Source of the DNA: Nematostella vectensis
Taxonomy: Eukaryota > Cnidaria > Anthozoa > Actiniaria > Edwardsiidae
Length of the DNA stretch: 64,000 nucleotides
Assembly (NCBI RefSeq): GCF_932526225.1
Contig: NC_064045.1
Coordinates: forward strand, 10,628,022 to 10,692,021
Direction: 5' to 3'
The notes beneath the pieces were generated by a model. It was not told where the DNA came from, did not search any database, and saw only the letters and a list, made by a program, of their open reading frames with translations. Both the position numbers and the translations under genes were made by a program. Below, piece by piece: positions 25,275-39,000 of this stretch (its first letter is position 1; each line of letters begins with the position of its first letter).

Positions 25275-28200
25275 ACTCCCTCATGGTGGCAAAAGTGGGT
25301 CATTTCTTATTAAGGAATCTTTAAGTACTGTGTTTATTCCATATGATACCTATGACTGCGCACCCCCCCCCCCCCCCCCCCCCGCTCTCTTGGCGGCAAA
25401 AGTGGGTCATTTCTTACTAAGGAATCTTCAAGTACTGTGTTTTTTCCATATGATACCTATGACTGCGCACCCCCCCCCCCCCCCCCCCCGCTCTCTTGGC
25501 GGCAAAAGTGGGTCATTTCTTACTAAGGAATCTTTAAGTACTGTGCTTTTTCCATATGATACCTATGACTGCGCACCCCCGCTCGGCCAATCCTGGTAAC
25601 ACGCCTGTATAACTCTGCTTTTTCATCTATCAGCTTGGCTGGAAACCATTAATGGAGTCATACCTAAACACCTTACCCGAAAGTCTCAGCAAAGAACACA
25701 GAGAGACCGTCAGACTGCTGTTCGACTGGCTGATGGAGCCGTGCTTAAGTAAGTCAACGCTCATCTGATTAACATCACACGATTTTCCCGCTGAAACCAC
25801 AGGTATACCATAACTCCCCCACATACGTTTAGACGCACGTGATTTGCTTTTAGATGCAAAGGTATCTAGGGTTTTCACAGCAAACTTACACGTTGTAGGA
25901 AAAGCAAATACTATTTTTATTGCAGTTTCATGCGTAGCCAATATGCTACTTGGACTAAGAAATTGCATGAGTTTTGAGTTGCCAAATGAACAAGGAAATT
26001 GTCAACAAAAATAAAATCTTTCATTGAAAATAAACTCTATGCCTAGTGCACACTAGCAACATAACAACATAACGACATGGGCGCGCGCACTATGTTTAGC
26101 CCGACATAACGACATGGGCGCGCGCACTATGTTTAGCCCGACATAACGACATGGGCGCGCGCACTATGTTTAGCCCGACATAACGACATGGGCGCGCGCA
26201 CTATGTTTAGCCCGACATAACGACATGGGCGCGCGCACTATGTTTAGCCCGACATAACGACATGGGCGCGCGCACTATGTTTAGCCCGACATAACGACAT
26301 GGGCGCGCGCACTATCTTTAGCCCGACATAACGTCATGGGCGCGCGCACTATGTTCAGCCCGACATAACGACATGGGCGCGCGCACTATGTTTAGCCCGA
26401 CATAACGACATGGGCGCGCGCACTATGTTTAGCCCGACATGACTTGATGGGCGCGCGCACTATGTTTAGCCCGACATAACGACATGGGCGCGCGCACTAT
26501 GTTTAGCCCGACATGACTTCATGGGCGCGCGCACTATGTTTAGCCCGACATGACGTCATGGGCGCGCGCACTATGTTTAGCCCGACATAACGACATGGGC
26601 GCGCGCACTATGTTTAGCCCGACATAACGACATGGGCGCGCGCACTATTTGAGCCCGACATAACGACATGGGCGCGCGCACTATGTTTAGCCCGACATGA
26701 CGTCATGGGCGCTCACTATGTTTAGCCCGACATAACGACATGGGCGCGCGCACTATGTTTAGCCCGACATAACGACATGGACATAACGTCATGGGCGCGC
26801 GCACTATGTTTAGCCCGACATAACGACATGGACATAACGACATAAAAGAAAAAACATGTTTTTTCTCTTATGTCCATGTCGTCATGTCGAAGATAAGAGT
26901 GCGCGCGCCCATGTCGTTATGTCGATATGTCGCTAGTGTGCACTAGGCATAACTGACAAAGAGCGATTAAGGCTGATTTATATAAGCGTAGCATAAGTCG
27001 CTTTATATTGTCGTTATTTTGTCGCTAAAATCCGGAGCGATGTTATTTCTTAGTGAAAGCACAGGTAGCCCAAGCTCTGTCAATGAGTATTTTAAGCGAT
27101 TTACAGCGCATTTGGGGCCGTTTTAACGCTGTTCGTTGAGATTGAGAATTCCCTCTATCACTCTCACTATATAAAGAACTTTTTTCTATAGTGGAAGTGA
27201 GAGAGGGATTTCTAACTTTCACCGAACAGTGCTAAAACATAAAAAGCATAAAGCATAAAGTTCTCTCTAATATATAGATTTAAGCATTGCCTAAAAGCGG
27301 AGCTCCAAACGACCAATTCTTTGCTTATTTCCGCTTAATAATTTTAAAAATATCACGTGAACATCTCACTGCACCCCACTTGAAACATACATCACACCTA
27401 CCGAGTTTTGTTGTCACATGATGTTTCTTTAATGAAATATTTTATTTCATATTTCAGTATTTTATTTTTTATTTGATGACGTCAGCATATTTTTGCTTCT
27501 AGTGACGTCGTTGATGACGTCACAATCACGTGACTATATTGGTGCACCCCCGTTGATACCTTCATGACACATACCATGTTTGGTTGTGAAACAATGTTTC
27601 TTTCAAGAGATATGAATGTTTTTTGCTTTTAATCAGGTTTTTTGCTTTGAGTGACGTTATTGATGACGTTACACAACACGTGACCATGTTGTTGCATCCC
27701 CCTTAACACCTACATGACACCTGCCAAATTTGGTTGTCATACGATGCTTTTAAGGGACGGGCGGACGGACTTCGCGTCACGAAAACTCGATTCGATGGGT
27801 TACCAATATTTGTTACCATATTTGTCTGATATATCACACTTTTTCTACTGTCAATGAGCCGGTCGGTTCTAATTACTCATTGACAGAGCTCAGGCTACCT
27901 GTGGTGAAAGTTTCTTTTCATATGTTGACAATGCGTGACAAGCATTGATCCGCATTGACGTTGCCATGGCACCGCTTTGAGTGTTGTGACGTGTGTTGGT
28001 TGTGTTACCGCGAGTCTAAAATTTCAGCTTTGAAGTCGTCGCACGTTTTGTGATGAGCAAATCGGTTTTTAACCGGTTTTATATTGTTTGGTATGGGCTT
28101 TGGGAGGATTAGTAAACATTATGTGATAAGTAAATCTAATCCAACCCATTGTTTATGTGTGTATATTATTATTTATGAAATGTAATTCTCATACAAAGTA

Positions 28201-31200
28201 TAGGCTTGTTTGCCGTCGCTACAAAATCCTTGTTTCCATTCGCATGATTAACCCTTAAAAACTTTCTTTTGAAAAGCTTTTTTGGGGGATTGTGATGAAT
28301 TGTAACTTTTTTTCCCTTAGCTTTGTTAATAAGCTAATTAGCTTATTTGAATGTGTGGAATATGGCTTTGTTTTTAAATTGATAGATTCTATCAAAAAGC
28401 AGTGAATTTTTTCCTTGCTTGTGGTTTTTTAAAGTTTCCTTTTGTTCCGTCTGCTTTCGCATATTTTTTCAGTTAGTCCCGGAATGCTTGTGAACTACAC
28501 TGAAAGTAGTATAATCAATTCGCTGTTAAAAATCGAAATCATAAGGACTTCACTGTGATCCTTCGCATTTTTGTCATTTGATTACCTTTTTTGAGTTTTT
28601 TAAGTTGAGAAAACCTTAGAACGTTGATTGATTTCAATCCCCCGTATCTTAGTGTCTAGTATTATTTTTCCGCTGGGACCCGTGGATTCCCTCAGGCCAT
28701 CAATCCCTGTTTATTTTCAGCCAAAACAATAAGAAACCTATCCTTCCGTCTTTGTTTTATTTTAAGTCTTCTCAATTCTTGTTTAGCCTAATCTTTATCC
28801 GTTTTAATACTATTATCGTGACGTTCCTTTGCTAGTTGTATTTCACAGTCCTGTCAACTCGACTTGAGTGGGCTATCGAATTCTGTTATCATTGCGTGAC
28901 TGGCATATGCTGTAATAAATTCCGTTTAGCAATATCCATTTGAATTCATTTAAGCGACACGTCCACACTCCGTTTCCGTCTAAGAAACAAATATATAATT
29001 TTCGTTCTGCGCACTTTTGAATTCCTCTCCGATTTTCTCCAAGGTGTCAAATTGTCAAGTCATGCATTTAGTGATAATTCACGGCTATATTCTCAGCGGT
29101 ACGGGTTCAAATGTGTACACTGCTAACGCCGCTAAGACATGGAAGAGACACGGTCATTCGGTAACTATCGTCTGCCAAGATCCAAACGCCGGCAATTTAC
29201 CGTTCGTTGATGAGTTCTACAAAGGCACCGACTCTATCCCTTCTACCCCTCCCGAGGCGGGCAAGATCCGTGTGTGTGTCCCAGACATCTACGGACTACT
29301 CCTTGTGTACAGCTACGATGAATACCCTGGGTATCGCGTAAAGACCCTCAAAGACTGCAGCATAGCGGAAATCGAAGCGAACATCGAGGGCACAGTTAAT
29401 GGGCTGCGTAGAGTGGTCGAACAAGGTGTCGATTTGATCCTCACCAATCATATCTTGCTATCGCCTGTGATTGCAAGTCGAGCGACCCAAGGTCTTGATG
29501 TGCCGTACGTTTGCAAGCTTCACGGAAGCGCTATTATATTCTCGGTGAAACCTCGACTCGAAGAGCTCAGGCCGTATGTTCTAGAAGGGCTGAGAAATTG
29601 TAAGAGAGTCATCGCAGGTACCCACGCCGTGCGGAATAGCGCTTGCGATGTGTTAAAAGGGGACATCGAGGCGGAGGGAATCTTGAAGAAGATTGTCATT
29701 ATTCCACCGGGACTTGACCCTAACGTCTTCGAAATCGGCGAAGATTTCGACAAGCGACAGAAAGCCTTCCTAGAAAATGTACAAAGTTTCATCAATCGCA
29801 AGCCGAACGGGCGCAAAGCGGAGGGGATCACACATCCTCCTCACACCTCAGACAACTTTCACGATCTTCTTTTAGAGGTAACGTTCTCATACAATCAAAG
29901 AGCAATAGATGCAGATCTCATCAGAAGATGGAAGCCGCTAAAGAAAAGTGATTTTATTATCTGCTACTTCGGGAATTTTCTCGACACAAAAGGCGTCGGG
30001 GAGCTACTGACGGCGTTCCCCAGGATTCTAGACAAGGTTCCCGAAGCAAGACTTGTGCTTGTGGGATTTGGTCGCTACCGAGAGCATTTGGAAGGCATGC
30101 TGAAAGCGCTGAAAGATGGAGATCTTGAAGCGTTCAAGGTAGGACTATCGCTTATTTTATACCATTATAGAACTTACCATAAGAACGTAAATAACAATTT
30201 TAGAGGATGGTTTCTAGATAATCAATGTCTCGCAATATCTATCGTATGGTTATGAACATCTCATTTGAAGGGTAATGCCGATTAATAAGTTCTTATTAAA
30301 AGAGAACATAGATTAAGAAATGAAAGAGAAACTAAAGTAAGTTTGTGTAACGAAGATAAGCCCAGGCGAATTTAGATGTTTGTTGCACCTTCCTTCGCCG
30401 CTGTCATGTGAATAGTCCATTTTGACTGTATAGTTGAAACGCATTTTCCTGTTTTAAGTGTCGCGCGCAAAACTCGTGTCAGTAGTTTTCTTCCTGTTTT
30501 TCTGAGAATTCTTCTGAACGTATTGAAACGCTTTCATTTATCTTCCAGGCTTATGGCAGCGCTGGAAAGTTCCTAGACTTCCCGGAAAACCTTCAAGACT
30601 ATTTCCGCCAATTGAAACCGGACGAGCAGGACCGCGTGACCATTACCGGGTTCCAAGAACACAACCAACTCAAAGACCTCTTGCCTCTAGCAAGCATCTC
30701 CGTACTGGGCGCCAAAGCTGCGGAAGCATTTGGAATGGTCACAATCGAAGCGATGGCTGCAGGGGTCTTGCCACTTTGCCATGACCACTCCGGTCTTTCC
30801 GAAGTCCTTGAGGTGGTCCGACAAGTCACCCCTGACCTCGAGGCCATGATGAGGCTGCCCGTGCGCCCTGGGGGAGCTAAAGGGACAGCGGACGGCGCAT
30901 GTCTGATAGAGCAACTGCCCGAGAAGGTCGAGGCCGCAAGAAAGTTCTTGTACCCACATGGTTTGGAGAAGAGCGACACAAGAGACCGCATATCTGCCCA
31001 GCTTAGGGATATTGCAGTTTCTAACTTTTCGTGGGATTTTATTTGTGATCAGATTCTAGCCCTGAAAAATCTACCTGATCTATAACTATAAAATAGGCAT
31101 TTCAAACTAAGAATGTTAAAAAAATATCATTGTTTATACAGTATAGATTTCAGCAAGAAAATCAGATATGCTGTAATTTCATTCTAAAATTTAGCCAATA

Positions 31201-33013
31201 GCTAGATTTCCCCCTTTGCTTAATTAAGTGGTTCAGAGCATCGGTTTTAAGGGTGCCGTCGGTTTTTGCTGTGTGTTTTTTTCTTTATCGGCAAAATTGC
31301 TATTCCTTTAAAACAGCTATTCAGTTTGACTTCAGTAGAAACTGCCTATATCTGCCGGCACACCTTCCCAAAATGCATTTATTATCACAAAAAAGTTCAC
31401 AATAATTCACTTTTATATTTTGTGACGGAATATGAGTGTAATGTGTTATTTCATGATTGCCCGACAGAATGTGCATTATGGTAGGAGTGTAACACTCCCT
31501 TTAAACTACTCATATTAGTTCAATCAAATGTTATTGTATTAAAAATTATATCTTTATCGTAAGGTTTTATTTTTGCACATAGAAGCTAGAGATATTTTAC
31601 TTTGATCACTGCTTCAAAACCCACAACCGATCCCTTTTCTTAGGTGTTATTTGGCCTTACCCGAAGTATTTTAATAATAATTTATATTTTTACATTAAAT
31701 GTAATATGATGAGATCGTTCTTACAATAAACATGTGAATATTCAATCCGCTGTGTATTTTATTCATCCTTGTGTAGAGACACGTTTAACCTTGTCTCGAA
31801 CTTTTTCTTTAAAAACCTCTGTCAGTTACTCATTTAATATTTGAAAGGCACTTAATATGTTAAAATCTCGAAATAAGGATCTAACAACAAAGTTCAATTC
31901 TTTATTTGCCAAATTCAATCGAAAAGATCGCATTGGCTTTCCCAAATCAGCCGCTTTAAATGGATGCCTTTTCACTCTTGGTACTTTCATATGATGACAA
32001 AATGGCGGCTGACAGCCACCTTAAAACACACCCGATAAGAACAAACGGTACTGGTCTGTTCAGAACTCAAACAATAACAAAAAGCAGATGATAACAAAAA
32101 GCAGATGAAATAAGTAAGAATGGCTTCAATAACGTTTCATTCCTCCCCTTTCTGTCAACCACTACCACCTCCCCTCCTGATGCTACGACTCGCTTTCCCT
32201 CCCCCTTAAAGACGCATTGTCACCAGTTTACTTCCGGAGGTCCGACGGAAACCTCAACCGTTAAAAGACAAAAGAATCTATTAGAATCTGAGATATTTAA
32301 CAGGCCATCCCCTCTAAATTATCAATCACATCCTCAAAGAAACTTCCAATAGACACATTGCTTTCAGTATTTTGAAATATTTTTAGCGTTTTCCGTTAAA
32401 AATCATCGGAGATTGTTACATTATCGACCGGAAGTAAACTGGTGACAATGCGGCTTTAAATCTCGAACTTTTCTTATCTCCACGTGCAGATTTTATCCGC
32501 CATGATTGCAAGTTTTTCCTGACGTCATCCGACATGCATCTGGTTACGTGCTTCCAGCGACTGTACTCCTGTCTCATGGACGAGATTCGCGCCCAGGACC
32601 ACGCGGAGGGCGCAGACCGCATGTCGTCACAGCAGGTGAAAAAAAGTTTTTTGTATCTTTTTTGTTGAGCTGAAAAATATGCAACAGGTTTCTGTCATTT
32701 GTTTGTTTAAATATGCTATGTTGAGCACCTATTGTCAATCTCTTGCGTTATCAATAATAGGTAAGTTGACTTTAACTTGCTCATATCAATATTCATTAGC
32801 ATTGGCATTTATTGGCGCTCACACGGATTATTGCAAACATTACTAGCAACATTTGTTGGGATGTACAAAGTTGAATTGTCGCTCACGTTGATTATCCTGA
32901 ACATTCATAGCAACATTCAGGTCCGTACCCAGGATTTTTCTTGGGGAGAGGGGGGGGGGGGGGGGGGGGGCGAAATCCGAAAAAGTGGACCTAATTTTTC
33001 CAGAGATGTGTGT

Positions 33014-33044
<31 letters not shown>

Positions 33045-36000
33045 GGGGGGGGTAGTGAGTTCTCTGATAAAAATCTGACCATCCCCGAAAAAAACAAAAA
33101 GGGTTTTCTTATGCCTTTGCAGTATTTCCACGGGACGTTTATCGTCGGATTTGATATATACATTATATTATATACATATCAGAGTGATCTAGCTTATTCT
33201 TTACAGTTTTGTCTATAAATAGACAAAAAACCCAAAGTGGACTTTGGGTCGTTGTAAGGGGGGGTGCGTTCGCACCCCCTGCACCCCCCTGGGTACGGGC
33301 CTGACATTCCCTAGCACCCAAAGTTGTTTTGTCGCTCACCCTGTAAATAACGAACATGTAGATGACAACATTCCCTTACATTAACAAAAGTTGTATGATC
33401 GTATAACCTGCAGATCACGAACTGGTTAATGGGCCTGTATATCTTCTCCATGGTTTGGTCCATCGGAGGCACGCTGAATGGAGACAGTCGTAAGAAGTTC
33501 GACGCGTTCTTTAGACTATTGATCAGTGGCACCGACAAGGACCACCCCAAACCCAAGGAGATCAAGATGTCGAAGGTGCGTTCAAAGGAAAAGTGTTTCC
33601 CTGAAGGGCGGGTGGTGTTGATGTGGGATAGGCGGTGCTAGAAGTGCTTGGCTTGCAGAGGAGGGAATGGTCAGTATTACCAAGACCAAAATTACCCCAA
33701 ACCCGAGAGAAAGGTTTTACCCTGAAGGGTGTGTTAGCGGAGGTGATAAAGGTTTTGTGTCGGGAAAAGGGTGTTGATGTGGGATAGACCTCGAAATTTT
33801 TGGTGGGCGCGATACAGAAACATTTTAACATTTTTGGGGGGCACAGCCACGGCCCTGCTGGGAATTTCCTTATATATTTATAAATATTGGGGGAGGGCAT
33901 GCGCCCCCAGTGCCCCACCCTCTTCTACGGCCCTGAAGGTGTATGCCAGATAGATAGTTAAAGTTTTATGAAAAAAATTGCGTAACAGCCCGTAGGCTGA
34001 ATTAAGCATTTACAAAACAATTTACACTAGATACTACATTAAAACTATAATAAATATATAATTATAACTATATACAATAATAACTATAAAATACAAAAAT
34101 TTAATATATAAATATATACAAATATATAAATATATTCGACACCGTCAAGGATAATCACCACAGGTACAGGGGAAAGCTGAAAATTGTGAAAAGATGTTTT
34201 TTATGTGTGCGAGAGGGAAGTTGGTACGAGTGTTGGTGTAGGGTAGATGTTGTTAGATGTTAATAGTGCTTAGGAACGAGAGATCATTACTACCAGACAG
34301 AGAGGGAGATCTTGATGATAAAGCTGTTACGCTTCTTTGATGTGTACGTGAGAGAAGGTGGTACGGGTGTTGGTGTAGGGTAGACGTTAGTTGAGATAAT
34401 TAGTGCTTAGGAAAGAGAGATCTTAATGAAGAGACAGAGGGAGATCTTGATGATAAAGGTGTTACGCTTTTTTTATGTGTGCGTGAGAGAAGGTGGAGCG
34501 GGTGTTGGTGTAGGGTAGATGTTGACGCTTTCTTGATTGGGTACGTGGTGACTAGAGAAACGCGATGGAGTACCTGACTTGTGCGCTGTTGTGTTTGCAT
34601 CATTTTTGTACCGGAAGTAGAACTATTTTGTTTGTCCGCCCGCAGCAAAACGTGTTTCCAGATCGTGGTACCGTGTACGATTACTACTTCGTGAAGCAGG
34701 CTAGCGGATCATGGGGCAACTGGATAGAGCTGACGCACAAGGGAAAAAGCGTCATTCCTAAAACGGCTAAGGTATGCTGTTAGTCCCAGGACTAGGGAAT
34801 TAGTTACATAGACATAGCAGTAGAAATAACGCCATCACCCAAATGGCAAAGGTGTATTGTATGGCCCACGACTTGGATAATAGACACCGCAGTTGAACTA
34901 TCCGACAGGGGGAATCGCGTCATTCCAAAGACGGCAAGGGAATGCTATTAGTCCCGGGACTAGGGTATTAGATACTGCTGTAGAACTAGCGTCATCCCCA
35001 TTTTAAAGGTATTTATTTATTTATTTTGGCCTTTTTTTTTTGGTTGCCTCATAGAGCCATTTGATCATTTAATGTTACTCTCATCCAGGCGAGCGAGTTG
35101 ACGATCGAGACGGATGACACGGCACGTCAGATTTTCTTCCTGGAAACCTTCCTGACTCACGAGGTACCCATGTTGTTCGTTGGACCCACAGGGACAGGAA
35201 AATCCGCCATCACCAACAGCTACCTAGTCAAGTTACCCAAGGAAAAGTGAGTTAACATTCTGCTAAGGATATACGGTTTCTTATATAATAGAGCCATGTA
35301 AGGAAATCGTTCAGACCATTGAACGTCCTTATTGACGAGGTGGGTTACAATAAACGGAATATGTTCTGAGCTTTCTTTTGATATCGAGATTACTTACTTA
35401 AGGTGGGTTGGAATTTACAGCAAATGTATTGAGCTTAATTTGGATGACAAAATTGTTTATTTACAGAAAATGCATTCAGCTTAATTTTGATAGCGAGGTC
35501 CTCATAATGTCGGTTAGAATCTACCGAAAAGCATTGAGCTCTTTAAATATCGAATTGTTCTTATAATGTCGGTTAGAATGTACAGAAAATGTGTCCAGCT
35601 TAATTTTATGAGTTTTTTTTTTCTTTTTTATCTTAAGATGTATTTATTATACGCTGTAAAAGCTCAACGCATTTGACACATTTTTGATTGATTTTATTCG
35701 TATTTAGATATCTACCGGTGAATATCAACTTCTCCGCGCGCACGAGTGCCGGTCAGACCCAAGATATCATTATGGGAAAACTAGACAGGTAAAACTCTTA
35801 CTGTTAGCATTTCACAATGTGCTTTCTGGTATGTACCGATGGGTTTTTTAGTGCTTTCGAGTATGTACCGATATGTTTACGAGCATGTCCCGATGTACAT
35901 ACGAGAATGTAGCCATGTGTTTACGAGCATGCCCCGATCTACGTACGCGAATGTACTGATGTGTTTACGAGCATGTCCCGATGTACTTACGCGAATGTAC

Positions 36001-39000
36001 CGATGTGTTTACGAGCATGTCCCGATGTTCTTACGAGAATGTAGCGATGTGTTTACGATCATGTCCCGATGTACTTAAGATAATGTACCGATGTGTTTAC
36101 GAGCATGTCCCGATGTACTTACGAGAATGTACCGATGTGTTTACGAGCATATCCCGATTGCAGGCGTCGTAAGGGTGTTTATGGACCTCCTCCTGGCAAG
36201 AAGTGCGTCATGTTTGTTGATGACCTTAACATGCCCGCCAAGGAGAAGTATGGTGCGCAGCCTCCCATCGAACTACTACGCCAGGTGACAAGACACCGAA
36301 CATTTGTTCTTTTGCTCCGACGAAGTGCTAACTACTCTGTCTTCAGACGCGTAAAGGCTGATTCAGGCATCACGTTTTAGTCGTATGCGACCTGCCTACG
36401 ACATGTAGTAATAGGACGAGACCTATACTATTATGTCTTATATCCCAGAATCATATACTGCCACTTCCGTAGCCGAACGTCGACGGAGTCGATTTACACT
36501 TTACGGCTCGAGTTGTAGAGATGGCGCCGTCTAGTCGTATACGACTAAATCGTGCTGTCTAACATGCCATATCAATCTGGATGTGTGGATTTATTTCCCT
36601 CATTCTACTGAGCAGTAGTCATTCTGCAGCTTTTCTTGTCACACCGGTATATTCAGGCTTACCAATAAGACAGAAAGGGATTATTTTCATTGAAAGAATT
36701 ATTTTTTTTCGCCGCTCTCGGGTGTGATTTCTGTGTTTATTTTGGCGTAAGCTTCTCATCCAAAAAGTCACGTGATATCTTAGTTCGTGTCGCCTATCTT
36801 TGTCTACGCTGTGTAATCACTACCTGATTGGTTGTTTATTATTCAGCTTCTTGATCACGGCCACTGGTATGACCCTAAGGACACGTCGAAGCTGGAGCTA
36901 CTGGATCTGGTGAGTGAACCCCGCCTTTGCTTTTGTTTTCATTCAATATATAGACAAATGTGTACATAGTTATCGTAATAGCCATCTAAAAACAACGCTT
37001 ATACCCAATAGAAACAGAGATATTTCAAAAGCTTCTCTTTATTTGCCGATGGGAATATAACCTTTCATACACTTGGTATTTTACTCTTTAACCAATCCCC
37101 TGCGTATATTTTTAGCTGTTCGTGTCGGCCATGGGACCCCCCGGTGGGGGTAGGAATGACATCACTGGTCGCTTCGTGCGGCATGCTAATGTCATCTCCA
37201 TTGACTCATTTGACGACAACACGATGAACAAGATCTTCACATCTATCGCTGACTGGCACTTTGCCAAGGGATTCGACGCCACTTTCCAAAGACTTGGCAA
37301 GGTAAAGCTATTTTAAAAGTACCCTTGCCAGCCACACCTTGGTTATTGTTTTTATTTAATATAATAACCATCCGAAAACAAAGTTTGATACTTTATTTGT
37401 CAAATTTAATAAAAAATATCGCATTGGCTTCCCCAAATCCACCGATGGAAATGGATTCTTTTTCACACTTGATACTTTTCCATGATGACAAAATGAGGCA
37501 GAGGCTCTTCCACTTTTTTGTTTGGCGCGCGCACAGGTGTGGGGAGTACTCTGGCATTAGTATGTTGATTTACGTGGTGAAGGGAGTACTCTGACATTAG
37601 TATGTTGATCTACGTGGTGTAGGGAGTACTCTGGCATTAGTATGTTGATCTACGTGGTGTAGGGAGTACTCTGACATTAGTATGTTGATCTACGTGGTGT
37701 CGTGAGTACTCTGGCATTAGTATGTTGATCTACGTGGTGTAGGGAGTACTCTGGCATTAGTATGATGATCTACGTGGTGAAGGGAGTACTCTGGCATTAG
37801 TATGTTGATCTACGTGGTGTAGGGAGTACTCTGGCATTAGTATGTTGATCTACGTGGTGTAGGGAGTACTCTGACATTAGTATGTTGATCTACGTGGTGT
37901 TGTGAGTACTCTGACATTAGTATGTTGATCTACGTGGTGTAGGGAGTACTCTGGCATTAGTATGTTGATCTACGTGGTGTAGGGAGTACTCTGGCATTAG
38001 TATGTTGATCTACGTGGTGTAGGGAGTACTCTGACATTAGTATGTTGATCTACGTGGTGTAGGGAGTACTCTGGCATTAGTATGTTGATCTACGTGGTGA
38101 AGGGAGTACTCTGACATTAGTATGTTGATCTACGTGGTGTAGGGAGTACTCTGGCATTAGTATGTTGATCTACGTGGTGTAGGGAGTACTCTGGCATTAG
38201 TATGTTGATCTACGTGGTGTAGGGAGTACTCTGACATTAGTATGTTGATCTACGTGGTGTGGGGAGTACTCTGGCATTAGTATGTTGATTTACGTGGTGA
38301 AGGGAGTACTCTGACATTAGTATGTTGATCTACGTGGTGTAGGGAGTACTCTGGCATTAGTATGTTGATCTACGTGGTGTAGGGAGTACTCTGACATTAG
38401 TATGTTGATCTACGTGGTGTTGTGAGTACTCTGACATTAGTATGTTGATCTACGTGGTGTGGGGAGTACTCTGGCATTAGTATGTTGATCTACGTGGTGA
38501 AGGGAGTACTCTGACATTAGTATGTTGATCTACGTGGTGTAGGGAGTACTCTGGCATTAGTATGTTGATCTACGTGGTGAAGGGAGTACTCTGGCATTAA
38601 TAGAGAGCTTAAGCAAGTCAACACGAACGGCATAAAAAACGGCGCGCGCTCTGACGAATTGTTGGAAAAACGGCGTTGACGTCCGTGACCGCGCGCGTAG
38701 AACGTAAAAATAGGGAAAATGCCGTTCTAGATTTCCTGTCACGGACGTCAACGCCGTTTTTCAGCAATTCGTGAGCGCGCGCGCCGTTTTTGATGCCGTT
38801 CGTGTTCACTTGCTTAAGCTCTCTATTATGTTGATCTACGTGGTGTAGTGAGTACTCTGGCATTAGTATGTTGATCTACGTGGTGTAGGGAGTACTCTGA
38901 CATTAGTATGTTGATCTACGTGGTGTAGAGAGTACTCTGGCATTAGTATGTTGATTTACGTGGTGTAGGGAGTACTCTGGCATTAGTATGTTGATTTACT

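Noticed and set aside
29017-29061. Upstream start of the glycosyltransferase
   Set aside because: The extra 15 codons begin at a TTG; the first ATG is 29062, exactly at the start of the conserved fold.
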